Origin: Propionibacteriaceae bacterium | GTDB lineage: Bacteria; Actinomycetota; Actinomycetes; Propionibacteriales; Propionibacteriaceae | Assembly: GCA_025965155.1 (NCBI GenBank) | Contig: JAOPXN010000052.1 | Span: forward strand, 1 to 64,000 | Length of the DNA stretch: 64,000 bases | Direction of reading: 5' to 3' | In this document: one piece after another, positions 9,906 through 19,522 of the stretch | How positions within the stretch are numbered: the first letter of the stretch is position 1 | How the letters are laid out: the number at the start of each line of letters is the position of its first letter | Translations under genes and position numbers: made by a program | Notes under the pieces: generated by a model | What the model was told of the DNA's origin: nothing | The model's database searches: none | The model's input: only the letters and a program-made list of their open reading frames with translations

Positions 9906-10922
9906 TCACGGGGTGATGACGGCTTTGACGCAGTCGCTGTCTGCGACCGCCTTCAGGGCATCTGCATATTCGTGAATAGCAAACCGGTGGGTGATCATGC
10001 CCGAGGTGTCGACCCTGCCTTGCCGCAAAGCCAGCAGCGAACGGTCGAACGAGTAGCACTGCGCGAAGGAGCCTTTGATCGTCAGCTCGCGCCGGAAGAC
10101 CTCATATGGCGGAATGGCCCACTGATCCGTCTCACGGGTCATGCCGTAGACGAATATCGTGCCCCCGTCGCGGGTGAGCGGGATCGTCCGCTGCAGCACC
10201 GGCAATGCGCCCGTTGCGTCGATCACCACGTCAAAACCGGCCGGCGCCAGCGCCTGGAGACGCTCGGCGGACGCGTCGGAACCATCGCGATCGATCAGCA
10301 CAACCTCGTCCGCTCCGCGTGCAGCGGCTATGTCGAGCTTGAACTGAGTTGGGGCCGCGACGGTGAGCCGGCCGGCGCCGTTGCGAGCCAGCAGCTGGAT
10401 CAGCAGCAAGCCGGTCGGTCCCGTGCCGAAGACGAGGGTGTCGCTGCCGGGCATCATGTCGAGCATGTCCAGGCCGTGCACGGCGCAGGCCGTCGGCTCG
10501 GCGAACACCGCCACGTCAGGGTCAAGATCGTTCACCAGATGACAGAGCTCGGCCGGAGCGACGACGTACTCGGCGAAACCACCAGGCGCGTTGACGCCCT
10601 GCGCTACCGGGTTCAGGCAGAAGTTGGAGCGCGCTCGCCGGCAGTTTGCGCAGAAGCCGCACGCCTCCGTGTTGTTGATCGCCACCAGGTCACCGACCGC
10701 CAACGAGGTGACACCCACCCCCAGCGCGGTCACCTCACCGACCATCTCGTGGCCCGGGGTGAGTGGGTAGGTCGGACCGAACTCACCGTGATGCAGGTGG
10801 AGATCGGTTCCACAGACACCAGCGATGACGAGTCTGACTAATACCTGCCCCGGCTTCGCCACCGGGACCGCGACATCGCGGATCTCGAAGTTCTCTGGGC
10901 TGTCGTATACAACGGATTTCAC
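9906..10922 (-). CDS. zinc-dependent alcohol/sugar dehydrogenase (MDR)
   Basis: GVCGTDLHLHHGEFG, PGHEMVGEV, four-Cys structural zinc CGFCANCRRARSNFC. Confidence 0.9.
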   Translation of the reverse strand: MKSVVYDSPENFEIRDVAVPVAKPGQVLVRLVIAGVCGTDLHLHHGEFGPTYPLTPGHEMVGEVTALGVGVTSLAVGDLVAINNTEACGFCANCRRARSNFCLNPVAQGVNAPGGFAEYVVAPAELCHLVNDLDPDVAVFAEPTACAVHGLDMLDMMPGSDTLVFGTGPTGLLLIQLLARNGAGRLTVAAPTQFKLDIAAARGADEVVLIDRDGSDASAERLQALAPAGFDVVIDATGALPVLQRTIPLTRDGGTIFVYGMTRETDQWAIPPYEVFRRELTIKGSFAQCYSFDRSLLALRQGRVDTSGMITHRFAIHEYADALKAVADSDCVKAVITP

Positions 10923-10990
10923 CAGCGGTTCCCCTCATTGGGTGTGCAGGGTGCGGGCGGGCGGACGTCGTCGCGACCGGCCTACCAACC

Positions 10991-11005
10991 CCTAGCGGTA
11001 CAGGA
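10991..11005. promoter_or_regulatory. putative GntR-type operator (CCTAGCGGTACAGGA)
   Basis: Similar to CCTGTAAGTACAGGA near the GntR gene; upstream of the 9906-10922 gene. Confidence 0.45.
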
Positions 11006-11073
11006 TGGCTGAATTGCAGAATGGGTTGTTGGCACGAACTGCGAACCGAGAGATCGCAGAACGCGTCAGCGGC

Positions 11074-11805
11074 TCAGCGCAGTGAGAAGCCGCCGTCAAT
11101 AAGGAGCTCGGTACCGCAGCAGAACGCAGCCTCCTCGCTGAGGAGGTACTCGACGGCGCCGCTGATCTCTCGGATGGTCCCGAACCGGCCGAGCACCGTC
11201 TCTGAGATCCACTGATCGTGCAGGTGCCGCTTCAAGTTGTTGAGCGGCGTATCGACATAGCCGGGAGACACCGCGTTCACCCGAACGCCACGAGGGCCCC
11301 ACTCCACCGCCAGCGAACGGGTCAGCGCACTCACGCCCGACTTGGAGGTGTTATAGACACTCTGTCGCTGGGGGTGATTGACCACCGCGTTGCCCGACAT
11401 CGATGCGACGTTGACGATCGCTCCACCCGAGTCGCTCTCCAGCAGCCGTCTGCCGAACTCGCGGCAGCTGAGGAAGACACCTCGCAGGTTGACCGCCATC
11501 ACCTTGTCGTACAGATCCATCGGCATGTCTTCGGCCGCAACATCGTTTTCGACGATTCCGGCGCAGTTCACCAGGTCGACCGGAGTCGAGTCGTCCTGAT
11601 ACAGACGCCGAACAGCCGCACTGACCGATTCCTCCGACGTCAGATCAGTCTGAATGCCCTCCAACCCGTCAGGAAGCCCGTCGAGTCGAAGATCAAGCGC
11701 GTACACGCGGGCCCCCTGGCTCAGCAGGGAAGCACAGATGCCGGCGCCGATTCCGCCTGCCGCGCCGGTGACAGCGATGCGGCGGCCGGAGAAGCGTAAA
11801 GTCAT
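11074..11805 (-). CDS. short-chain dehydrogenase/reductase
   Basis: TGAAGGIGAGI Rossmann motif, YNTSKSG catalytic Tyr/Lys. Confidence 0.92.
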   Translation of the reverse strand: MTLRFSGRRIAVTGAAGGIGAGICASLLSQGARVYALDLRLDGLPDGLEGIQTDLTSEESVSAAVRRLYQDDSTPVDLVNCAGIVENDVAAEDMPMDLYDKVMAVNLRGVFLSCREFGRRLLESDSGGAIVNVASMSGNAVVNHPQRQSVYNTSKSGVSALTRSLAVEWGPRGVRVNAVSPGYVDTPLNNLKRHLHDQWISETVLGRFGTIREISGAVEYLLSEEAAFCCGTELLIDGGFSLR

Positions 11806-11885
11806 GGTTCCTCCTCATCCCGAGCGCGAGAGTCGCACGGGCACAGTCAACAAAGGTTGGTTCAGGCGAGCGGGGCAGTCCCGGA

Positions 11886-11900
11886 TCTGTAATGACAGGA
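11886..11900. promoter_or_regulatory. putative GntR-type operator (TCTGTAATGACAGGA)
   Basis: Matches CCTGTAAGTACAGGA at 12/15; upstream of the SDR gene. Confidence 0.45.
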
Positions 11901-11995
11901 TAGCAGCATCGGGTCCGGTCGATGGCGGCGGGTCCCGATCTGCGATCAGCGTGCATATCCCAGAACGGGGATCAGAGTGTGTATCCCGAAGGGGA

Positions 11996-12604
11996 TCAGT
12001 GTTCGTAGCCGCGATGTTGCGGGTTGGGGCGGGTCGTCCAGCCACCGTCGCTGGTCGCTACAACCAACTGCTTCATCCCTCCGGCACGTTCGATGATGCC
12101 GTAGTCCTGGCCGGCGTCCGCGGCGTAGCAGAAGAGCGTAACGAACCGCTTGCTGCCGACGTTCACACTGCGGTGCACCCAGTGCCCGGGGACGTAGACC
12201 GCTTCTCCCGGCCGCACCTCGATCGACTCGGTTTGCCCATCCAGGGTTTCCAGCAACATCACTCCGTGACCGGCGACGGTGAGGTAGAGCTCTGACCGGT
12301 CGGCTTGACCGTGCAGATGGCCCTTGGTCATCGCATACTCCTCGCCAACCTGCCCGGGTTCCAGCACGCTGGTCCCAGTGATCAAACCACCGGGCCCGTC
12401 TTCGGTCTGGCTGCTTTCGACCCAGTACACCGGAGCCCCGGAGTCGGCTGCAAGCTTCTCCTCGAAAGACTGCGCATCCTGGTACAAGCCGACAAGGTCG
12501 GGCAGGAACCTCTCATACCGTCCGTTGCTGCCGAGCAACTGCCCTTGCTCTGCCAGGACCGTCAGCTTCACCGGGGTGGTAGGTGGGGTGTTCGATATCG
12601 ACAT
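11996..12604 (-). CDS. cupin-type glucose-6-phosphate isomerase family protein
   Basis: Cupin with MTKGHLHGQADRSELYL and PGHWVHRSVNVG metal motifs typical of the GPI cupin family. Confidence 0.85.
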   Translation of the reverse strand: MSISNTPPTTPVKLTVLAEQGQLLGSNGRYERFLPDLVGLYQDAQSFEEKLAADSGAPVYWVESSQTEDGPGGLITGTSVLEPGQVGEEYAMTKGHLHGQADRSELYLTVAGHGVMLLETLDGQTESIEVRPGEAVYVPGHWVHRSVNVGSKRFVTLFCYAADAGQDYGIIERAGGMKQLVVATSDGGWTTRPNPQHRGYEH

Positions 12605-12651
12605 CTGTACTTCTACTCCTTGTTCGAGTTGTCACCGGGTACCGGCGGGAA

Positions 12652-13626
12652 TCATGGTGTGGCGGGTCGGGAGAACCGACCGAGCCACCGTGCCGGATTG
12701 GCCGTCAGGGCGGCTTCAAGCAGCTCGCCTCGCCCGGCACGGATAAGCCGGGGGACGATCCTGTCCTCCAGATAGGTCAGCCCAGGCATGCCTCCGTATG
12801 CGACGTAGCGCGTCCGGCGGGCGACGTCGCCGCCGAGCAGGATCCGCCCCTGCGCTCCGAGGTCCGCCGCGGCGCACATGCAGTTCAAGATTATCGAGTC
12901 AGGCCACGTGCGGCTCCGAGCAAACCCGTCATACCCCAGGTACGCCCCGGCGGCAGCAAGGTCGGCGTGCAGGACCGGGTCGGGGTTGCGGTCGATGTGG
13001 GCCAGGACGACAGCGTCCGGGCTCACGCCGTCACGTTCCAGCACTGCGAGCACCTCGAACGCGGCGCTGCCGTGTTCGAGATGCACCATGATCGGCGCTC
13101 CGGTACTGCAGTGAGCGACGGCCACCGCTGCCAGCACCCGCCGCTCGAACAGCGAGATGTCCCAGTAGCCGATGCCCGCCTTGAGCAGGCCCGCCCGCAC
13201 TGCCGCGCCTGCCGGTCCGTGCGCAGCCGCACCGGCTTGAGCGCCGTCCGACTCCGGCAGTCCGCTCTCGATATCGGCAGTAAACCGGCGAGCCAGCTCA
13301 GCCTCCGACAAATCGGTCAACCAGTGTCCGGCGCCATAATGTGCCTCCCGGTGCGCGCCGGAGGTGGCAATGATCCGCAGACCGGCGCTCGCGCTGATCC
13401 GGGCGAGGGCCGCCGGGTTGCGGCCGAGCCCGGTGGGCGTCGCCTCCACCATCGCCTGGGTTCCAGCCTGGCGGAGGAGACCGGCTTCCTGCCCGCTGCG
13501 ACCCTCGTCGTCGAGCTCGTCGCCCGGCAACAAGGGGCTCACCTGAAACAGATGCTCGTGATAGTTGACGCGGCCCAAATCGTGCGCTGGCACGTCACCG
13601 AGAACAGTCCGGACAGCTGCCTGCAT
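12652..13626 (-). CDS. phosphotriesterase-family metal-dependent hydrolase (possible sugar lactonase)
   Basis: HDLGRVNYHEHLF, ISASAGLRIIATSGAHREAHY, VVLAHIDRNPD. Confidence 0.85.
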   Translation of the reverse strand: MQAAVRTVLGDVPAHDLGRVNYHEHLFQVSPLLPGDELDDEGRSGQEAGLLRQAGTQAMVEATPTGLGRNPAALARISASAGLRIIATSGAHREAHYGAGHWLTDLSEAELARRFTADIESGLPESDGAQAGAAAHGPAGAAVRAGLLKAGIGYWDISLFERRVLAAVAVAHCSTGAPIMVHLEHGSAAFEVLAVLERDGVSPDAVVLAHIDRNPDPVLHADLAAAGAYLGYDGFARSRTWPDSIILNCMCAAADLGAQGRILLGGDVARRTRYVAYGGMPGLTYLEDRIVPRLIRAGRGELLEAALTANPARWLGRFSRPATP

Positions 13627-14585
13627 CAGCGGAGTCGCGCCGCGACCCTGGCGAGCTCGTCGACAGTGTCCGAAGGCATCGGGATGTCGAAGACGTCGGC
13701 CACTACCTGCGACCAGCCGTGGACGAAGTATCGCCAGCCGTCCTCGATGGTGAGGTCCCGTTCGGCCTGCTGAGCGCGAGCCTGCTGCATGAACTCCAGC
13801 GAGCCGCGGTAGTTGAACTCCCAGACCACTGCGCGATCCGGGAACCGGGCATGGTCGCTCAGCGGGGAGCCCGGCCGGTCCTTACCCATACCCGTCGCGT
13901 TGACGACCAGGCTCCCGGGCGGCAGATTCGCCAGCAGCTCATCGACCTGGTGCGGGTCGGTAGTCAGCACGTAACGCATCAACCCGGCTGGCACCCCAGC
14001 CTTCTCATGCAGATTCCGCTGGTGGTCCAGGCTCTCCTCGCGACGAGCCGTGCAGATCACCCGACTCGGACGGTCCGCACGCATCCCCAGCTGATGGCTG
14101 AGCGCGCATCCCGACCCACCGGAGCCCAGAATCAACGCAGCGGCCCCGGTTTCGGTGAAGTAGTTCTCCGGCACGAACTCCTCCAGCGCCAGCCGGACCG
14201 TCACCGGGTCCTTGGCAGCACCGGTCAGCCGATCGCCACGCTTGGCGACCGACGAGATCTCACCGAACGTCAGGGCTAGGTCGTCGAGATCGTCGAACAG
14301 GTCACCCGCCGAAGCGAACACGTCCATCTTGTGGGTCGTGACCAACGCACCGAAGTGGTTGGGGTCGGCCTTGATCCGGCCGACGACGTCCCGGTACGCC
14401 GCCGGGTCGGCGCCGACCGCGATGTCGTGGCCGACAAGAGTGCGGGTTGGTAGCCCGAGCACCTTCGCCCACTCCGGGAAGACCTTCATGATCGACGAGC
14501 TGCCGGTGGTGACGCCGACGAAGCCCATGTAACCAACGGATTCCTGGGCCGGAGGTTCCTGGCCTTTGAGTTCGGTCCCGCTCAT
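13626..14585 (-). CDS. shikimate 5-dehydrogenase-like protein
   Basis: VTTHK, ALILGSGGSGCALSHQL, LVVNATGMGKD; ATG at 14585. Confidence 0.75.
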   Translation of the reverse strand: MSGTELKGQEPPAQESVGYMGFVGVTTGSSSIMKVFPEWAKVLGLPTRTLVGHDIAVGADPAAYRDVVGRIKADPNHFGALVTTHKMDVFASAGDLFDDLDDLALTFGEISSVAKRGDRLTGAAKDPVTVRLALEEFVPENYFTETGAAALILGSGGSGCALSHQLGMRADRPSRVICTARREESLDHQRNLHEKAGVPAGLMRYVLTTDPHQVDELLANLPPGSLVVNATGMGKDRPGSPLSDHARFPDRAVVWEFNYRGSLEFMQQARAQQAERDLTIEDGWRYFVHGWSQVVADVFDIPMPSDTVDELARVAARLR

Positions 14586-15256
14586 GCGCGTACCTCCGAT
14601 CCGCTCGCTGTAGCCCATGCGGCGGCAAAGGAGCGCGCCGTTGCCTCGATCACGTCCCACCGGTTGTCGGCCATCGCGGCCGGGGAACAGAGGTCGCTGC
14701 CGGCGCCCACGGCCACCGCGCCCGCCGCCAGCCACGCGCCGACGTTGTCCGCGCTGACACCACCAGTGGGCATCAAGGGAACTGAGGGGAACGGTCCACG
14801 CAGCGCCTTGAGGTAGGACGGACCGCCCAACGACGCCGGGAAGATCTTGACCGCGTGGGCACCGATCTGTACTGCTGCCATCACCTCGCTCGGCGTTAGC
14901 GCTCCGAGGAACACCCCGGCTCCGGTGTCGAGCATGGCCTGCCCCAAACGTGCGTCGGTGCCAGGACTGACGAGGAACTTGGCACCGGCCTCCACCGCGG
15001 AGCGGGCCTGCTCGATGGTGACCACCGTACCGGCACCCAGATGCAGCGCATCGCCGTGCCGGCGGGCCAGCTCAGCAATCACCTCAGCCGCACCGGGCGT
15101 GCTGTAGGTAACCTCGATCCCGGTAATCCCGCCGGCCAGCAACGCTTCGACGGTACGCAGAGCCTTGTCGGCGCTCGGAGCGCGAAGCACGGCGACAACG
15201 CCGGCCGAGCGCAGCGCTTCAAGGTGGACCTCGGCCCGCTCATCTGTTGTATTCAT
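14582..15256 (-). CDS. KDPG/KDPGal-type aldolase (2-dehydro-3-deoxyphosphogluconate aldolase family)
   Basis: GITGIEVTYSTPGA, GAGTV, VKIFPA Schiff-base Lys region, LMPTGGVSADNVGAWL. Confidence 0.92.
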   Translation of the reverse strand: MNTTDERAEVHLEALRSAGVVAVLRAPSADKALRTVEALLAGGITGIEVTYSTPGAAEVIAELARRHGDALHLGAGTVVTIEQARSAVEAGAKFLVSPGTDARLGQAMLDTGAGVFLGALTPSEVMAAVQIGAHAVKIFPASLGGPSYLKALRGPFPSVPLMPTGGVSADNVGAWLAAGAVAVGAGSDLCSPAAMADNRWDVIEATARSFAAAWATASGSEVRA

Positions 15257-16275
15257 AGCTCGCTTCCTTGACTCGGGGTAATAACGACGAGGTTCGGCGG
15301 CGTCTCGCCTCGAAGAACGGCCAGCACTGCAGCAGCCGCCCCGACGCCCATGCCGTCAACGGCCTGCACGGTCTGAGCTGCTGAATGCGGGGTGAAGATT
15401 GTCTTGTCGATGAGGTCGGCTGCCAGCAGCGGACTTCCTGCGCCGTGACCACTTTCGGTCGAGAGGCTGTCCGCGGCGTATTTCCGCACCGCCCCCGACC
15501 GCAGCGCCTGAGCCAGTGCCGGCTCGTCGACCAGGTTGGCACGGGCGGTGTTGACCAGGATCAGACCAGGTCGTGCTCGTGCTAGCCAGGGTCCATTGAC
15601 CAAGGTCTGGTCGCCGGGCGCGTGCAGGGTGACGATGTCGCACCGCGCAGCGAGCTCGTCCAATCCGACTGGCTCGATGCCGGCCGTCCGGGCTTGCGCG
15701 TCGGATACCCATGGATCATGCCCGAGGATCACTCCGCCGTAGCCGGACAGCCGGGAAGCCACGCCACGCCCTATCCGGCCCAGGCCGACGATCCCGATCG
15801 TGAGGCTGCTGAGCTCGCGGGTCCTGTTGACCTGCCAGTTGCCGCTCCGAACTCCCCTGTCGCCGGCGGTGACATCGCGCAGCGCCGCCAACATCAGCGC
15901 CAGCGTGTGATCGGCGACAGCGCCCGTGTTGGCTCCGGGTGTATTGGTGACCATGACCTGGTGCCGTGCGGCCGCCTCCAGGTCAACCGCATCCACACCC
16001 ACGCCGTACCGGGCGATGACCCGCAGTTTCGGTGCAGCGGCAAGATGCTCAGCGGTGATCGGCCCAGTGCCGGCGATCCAGGCCACCGTCTCGGCCAAAA
16101 CCGGGCGCAGCGCATTCAGGTTGTGATCGGACGGCGCAGTCACCACGTTCGCACCGACGGACTCCAGGTCAGCCCGCACGTTCACGTCGCCCGTGGAGAA
16201 AGACCGCGAGGTCACCATGACCACCGACTTAGGCTCATCCGACCCATCCCGCACCTTGTGGGTCTTGCCGATCAT
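15253..16275 (-). CDS. D-2-hydroxyacid dehydrogenase (phosphoglycerate dehydrogenase-like)
   Basis: IGIVGLGRIGRGVASRL, NTARANLVDEPAL, FTPHSAAQT. Confidence 0.9.
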   Translation of the reverse strand: MIGKTHKVRDGSDEPKSVVMVTSRSFSTGDVNVRADLESVGANVVTAPSDHNLNALRPVLAETVAWIAGTGPITAEHLAAAPKLRVIARYGVGVDAVDLEAAARHQVMVTNTPGANTGAVADHTLALMLAALRDVTAGDRGVRSGNWQVNRTRELSSLTIGIVGLGRIGRGVASRLSGYGGVILGHDPWVSDAQARTAGIEPVGLDELAARCDIVTLHAPGDQTLVNGPWLARARPGLILVNTARANLVDEPALAQALRSGAVRKYAADSLSTESGHGAGSPLLAADLIDKTIFTPHSAAQTVQAVDGMGVGAAAAVLAVLRGETPPNLVVITPSQGSEL

Positions 16276-16468
16276 GGAAATACCTCCGGGGGTCGTTAGC
16301 GGGTCGATGGCGACGGTCGAGCGTCGATGGAGAGAGGTGACCGGGCGGCACCCCGTGGGCGCCGGAATGCACCGTTCTTCCGGTCGATTCCCGCCGCCAG
16401 GCTTGCTGCGGGTCGTGACTCCGCACTGCCGAGTGGCTTGGTGCCGCGACTACTATACTGGCGGACGC

Positions 16469-16483
16469 CCTGTAAGTACAGGA
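16469..16483. promoter_or_regulatory. putative GntR operator, perfect arms CCTGTA-AG-TACAGG
   Basis: Palindrome in the divergent intergenic region between the hydroxyacid DH and GntR genes. Confidence 0.55.
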
Positions 16484-16591
16484 TGCAGTTATTACCAGTT
16501 ATAGTCGCCATCAGTATCTGCGGTCACAGTGCAATCTGGCACCCGGCCACGTACCCTCTCGTTAGATGAACGGGTTGAGATCGGAGTAGGA

Positions 16592-17368
16592 ATGAAAGCG
16601 GTTGATCGATCTGCTCCACTACCCCTGTACTACCAGTTGAAGCAGATTCTGTTGGCCGAGATGAAGCGGCGGCACCTGGAACCTGGCGACAGGTTTCCTG
16701 GCGACCATGAGCTCTGTAACACCTACGGGGTGTCGCGAACAGTGGTCCGCCAGGCTCTTTCCGAACTGGAAGCAGCCGGTGTGATTGAGCGCATCAACGG
16801 TCGGGGCACCTTTGTTGCTCAGCCCAAGACCGCGGAAGGCCTCGCGCAATCTCTGACGGGGCTCTACGAGGACGTCACTGCGCGCGGTGCGGAACTGTAT
16901 AGCGAAGTGCGCCAGCTGGAGGTGGTTCCGGCCGACGACCAGGTAGCCGAGGCTTTGCAGATCGAAGTCGGTGCACCGGTCATCGCCTTGGATCGGCTGC
17001 GTTTCGTTAACGGTTTGCCGTGGGCGTTGACGATCACCCACATACCGTATGAACTGGCCCCAGGGCTGGTCGAGGAGGACATGACGCAGCAGTCGCTGTA
17101 TGCGTTGCTGGAGGGTAAGTACGGCGTGCAGCTTAAGCATGGCCGCCGCACGATCGACGCCACCACGGCTGACGCCGCGCTGGCGCGAGACCTGCGCATC
17201 CGCCGCGGCGCACCTGTGCTGGTGCTCTCCAGCACCAGCTACGGGATGAACGACCGCCCCGTCGAGGTCTTTGTTGCCTACCACCGTGGCGACCGTAGCC
17301 GCTTCGAGGTGGTACTCACCCGTAGTCCGCTCCCCATGAGCAACCCGCTGGTCGTGGTCACCGACTGA
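16592..17368 (+). CDS. GntR family transcriptional regulator (HutC/UTRA type)
   Basis: PLYYQLKQILLAEMKRRHLEPGDRFPGDHELCNTYGVSRTVVRQALSELEAAGVIERINGRGTFV plus UTRA-like C-terminus. Confidence 0.93.
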   Translation: MKAVDRSAPLPLYYQLKQILLAEMKRRHLEPGDRFPGDHELCNTYGVSRTVVRQALSELEAAGVIERINGRGTFVAQPKTAEGLAQSLTGLYEDVTARGAELYSEVRQLEVVPADDQVAEALQIEVGAPVIALDRLRFVNGLPWALTITHIPYELAPGLVEEDMTQQSLYALLEGKYGVQLKHGRRTIDATTADAALARDLRIRRGAPVLVLSSTSYGMNDRPVEVFVAYHRGDRSRFEVVLTRSPLPMSNPLVVVTD

Positions 17369-17397
17369 CACCGCCCGCCCCGCGCTGTCGAGTCTCG

Positions 17398-18258
17398 TCA
17401 GCGGGCCGACAGCAACGGGCGCAGATAGCTGGCGGCGTCCGCAGCGAGGTCGTCCATGGACGACGCCACCGGCCGCCAGAGCGAGACCGCCCTGGCGATC
17501 TCCGCCACGGTGGGAAGGAAAGACTCAACGACCACATCGCCTGCATAGCCGGTCCCCCGTAGCGCTTTGATGACGGCGGGCCATGGAACGTGACCCTGGC
17601 CCGGAGTACCGCGGTCGTTCTCCGAGGCCTGAAAGTTGAGGATGTGATCGCCCGCGGCTTCGATCGCCGCCGGCAGATCTTTCTCCTCTATGTTCATGTG
17701 GAAGGTGTCAAGCATCAGCCCGACGTGATCTGACCCAATATCAGCGCACAGGGCCAGGCCTTGCTCGACGGTGTTCACCAGGTCGGTCTCGAAGCGGTTG
17801 AGCGGCTCCACCGCCAGGGCGACGCCCGCCGCACCGGCTCGCTTCGCAACCTCCGTCAGCGAGGTAACCGCTCGGTCCCACTGCGCCGCCCGCTCCGCCG
17901 GCGGAAGCAGTCTGGCCTGGCCGGTGGCGGCGTACATGGGACCGCTCACCAGCGGGCTGCCCACCTCTGCGGCAAACTCGACGCAGCTGTAGAGATAGTC
18001 GGCGCCGGTCCGGCGGCGGGCCGCATCCTCGGCCGACACGTCCCGCTCCGGGCCGAATGCGCCGCAGACGAGGACCCGCAGACCCTCGTCCGCCGCTGCT
18101 GCCGCCACTGCAGAAGCGGTCAGCAGCGACGGGTCCTCCACACAGACCTCGATCACGTCGTAGCCCCAGGCCCGCACCTGGCTCATGACACCGAGGTCTG
18201 CATTAGAGAAGGGCGAGGCAAGCACGAAAGTACTCAGCCCCAAGGACAGGTCGGTCAT
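17398..18258 (-). CDS. sugar phosphate isomerase/epimerase (AP_endonuc_2 TIM barrel)
   Basis: AVEPLNRFETDLVNT, GLMLDTFHMNIEE, HVPWPAVIKALRGTGYAGDVVVE; ATG at 18258. Confidence 0.88.
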   Translation of the reverse strand: MTDLSLGLSTFVLASPFSNADLGVMSQVRAWGYDVIEVCVEDPSLLTASAVAAAAADEGLRVLVCGAFGPERDVSAEDAARRRTGADYLYSCVEFAAEVGSPLVSGPMYAATGQARLLPPAERAAQWDRAVTSLTEVAKRAGAAGVALAVEPLNRFETDLVNTVEQGLALCADIGSDHVGLMLDTFHMNIEEKDLPAAIEAAGDHILNFQASENDRGTPGQGHVPWPAVIKALRGTGYAGDVVVESFLPTVAEIARAVSLWRPVASSMDDLAADAASYLRPLLSAR

Positions 18259-19433
18259 GATCGAATCCGGTCGTAGATGCTCTTGTTGAACTCGGCCACC
18301 GGTCCGGTGAAGTCCTCGTAGGCGCGGTCCCAGGGGTCCTTGATACCCCAACCCCGGGCTTTGTTCTCAAGGTAGGCGCACCAGTGGAAGCCAAGGAACC
18401 AAGGCTGTTCTAGCAGCACACCGATCGTCTCGATGTAGTGGCGGGCTCGTTCGGCATGACTGTCCAGCCCTGCCAGCCTTCCCGACGGGTCACCGACCCG
18501 ATGCGGGTTGAGCTCGGTGGGCGCCCAGTTGCCGATGTCCGGCACGTAGAGGGGCTTCCCGGTCAGGGCGACGGCCGCGGACGCGTGTTCAATCATCCGC
18601 TGCTTGGCCTCGTCTGTGTCCCCGGGGAAGTACTGGATGCCGAGCACGTCGACGTAGGGCTTCATGGCCTCAAGCACCGCGTCCGGCAGCGGCCGGTCGC
18701 CGTTGTAGAGGTCACCGAGGATCAGGTGTTCGGAGTCATGCTGCCGGATGTGCCGGTGCATGGTCTCGTAGTACTTGCTGGCGATCTCGAACAGCCGATC
18801 TTCGCGCTTGTTCTCAGGGAGGTCGATCAGCTGCGGGAAGTCCGCACCGCTGACGTGACGTGCCCAGGACGGAGCGTCGTCGTAGGAGTAGCCGATCAGG
18901 TTCGAGCTCCGGGCGTGGTCGACGCAGGTGCTCCGCGTCAGGTAGGCACAGTGGTCCTCAAAGTCCTCGGAGAAGACGTCAGGAAACACCGGGTCGCCGT
19001 ACCAGTCTTCGGTCTTGGCCACCTCCATGAGGACCACGTAAGGCCGGTCGGCGACCTCGAAGTCGCGCGGCGAGAACTGGCTAGTCGACTGCTGGACAGT
19101 GACCCGCTCATTCCAGTCGAAGGCCTTCCGCCAGCCACCACCGACGTAGTCCTGCGTCCAGCCGATGGTGTTGAAGCCCCAGGCATCCAGGTCGGGAACG
19201 AGGCCCTCGCGAATCCACCGCTCCTTCGACGAGCCGTACTTCTCACGCCAGATGTCCACGTTGTGCAGGTACTTCAGGTCGGAGTCGTCGGCGTGGGCTA
19301 CACCGACAGTGAGGAAGCCGGCCCCGGACGGGTCGACGAACCACCAACGGCCGTTCTGCTGCTCGATACGAAAGACACCACTGGCTTCGAACTGGCGGTC
19401 ATCGGTGCCGCCGTACGGGCTTGCGTTGCTCAT
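18255..19433 (-). CDS. agarase-like glycoside hydrolase
   Basis: NGRWWFVDPSGAGFLTVGVAHAD, NLIGYSYDDAPSW, KPLYVPDIG, GFHWCAYLENKARGWGIKDP: TIM-barrel GH resembling beta-agarase-like proteins. Confidence 0.65.
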   Translation of the reverse strand: MSNASPYGGTDDRQFEASGVFRIEQQNGRWWFVDPSGAGFLTVGVAHADDSDLKYLHNVDIWREKYGSSKERWIREGLVPDLDAWGFNTIGWTQDYVGGGWRKAFDWNERVTVQQSTSQFSPRDFEVADRPYVVLMEVAKTEDWYGDPVFPDVFSEDFEDHCAYLTRSTCVDHARSSNLIGYSYDDAPSWARHVSGADFPQLIDLPENKREDRLFEIASKYYETMHRHIRQHDSEHLILGDLYNGDRPLPDAVLEAMKPYVDVLGIQYFPGDTDEAKQRMIEHASAAVALTGKPLYVPDIGNWAPTELNPHRVGDPSGRLAGLDSHAERARHYIETIGVLLEQPWFLGFHWCAYLENKARGWGIKDPWDRAYEDFTGPVAEFNKSIYDRIRS

Positions 19434-19522
19434 TCTTGTTTACCTCACTGTGAGATGGGATAGAACTGACTGGTTGGAAGTGCGGGCTGGCGTCGCGGCA
19501 AAGCCCGCGCCCTGTCGCTTCG

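Noticed and set aside
9272-10841. plus-strand ORFs of 214 and 289 aa
   Set aside because: Antisense to well-supported isomerase-like and Zn-ADH genes; low-complexity shadow composition
12583-13773. 396-aa plus-strand ORF
   Set aside because: Antisense to PTE-family and shikimate-DH-like genes with clear motifs
18438-19463. 341-aa plus-strand ORF
   Set aside because: Antisense shadow of the agarase-like GH
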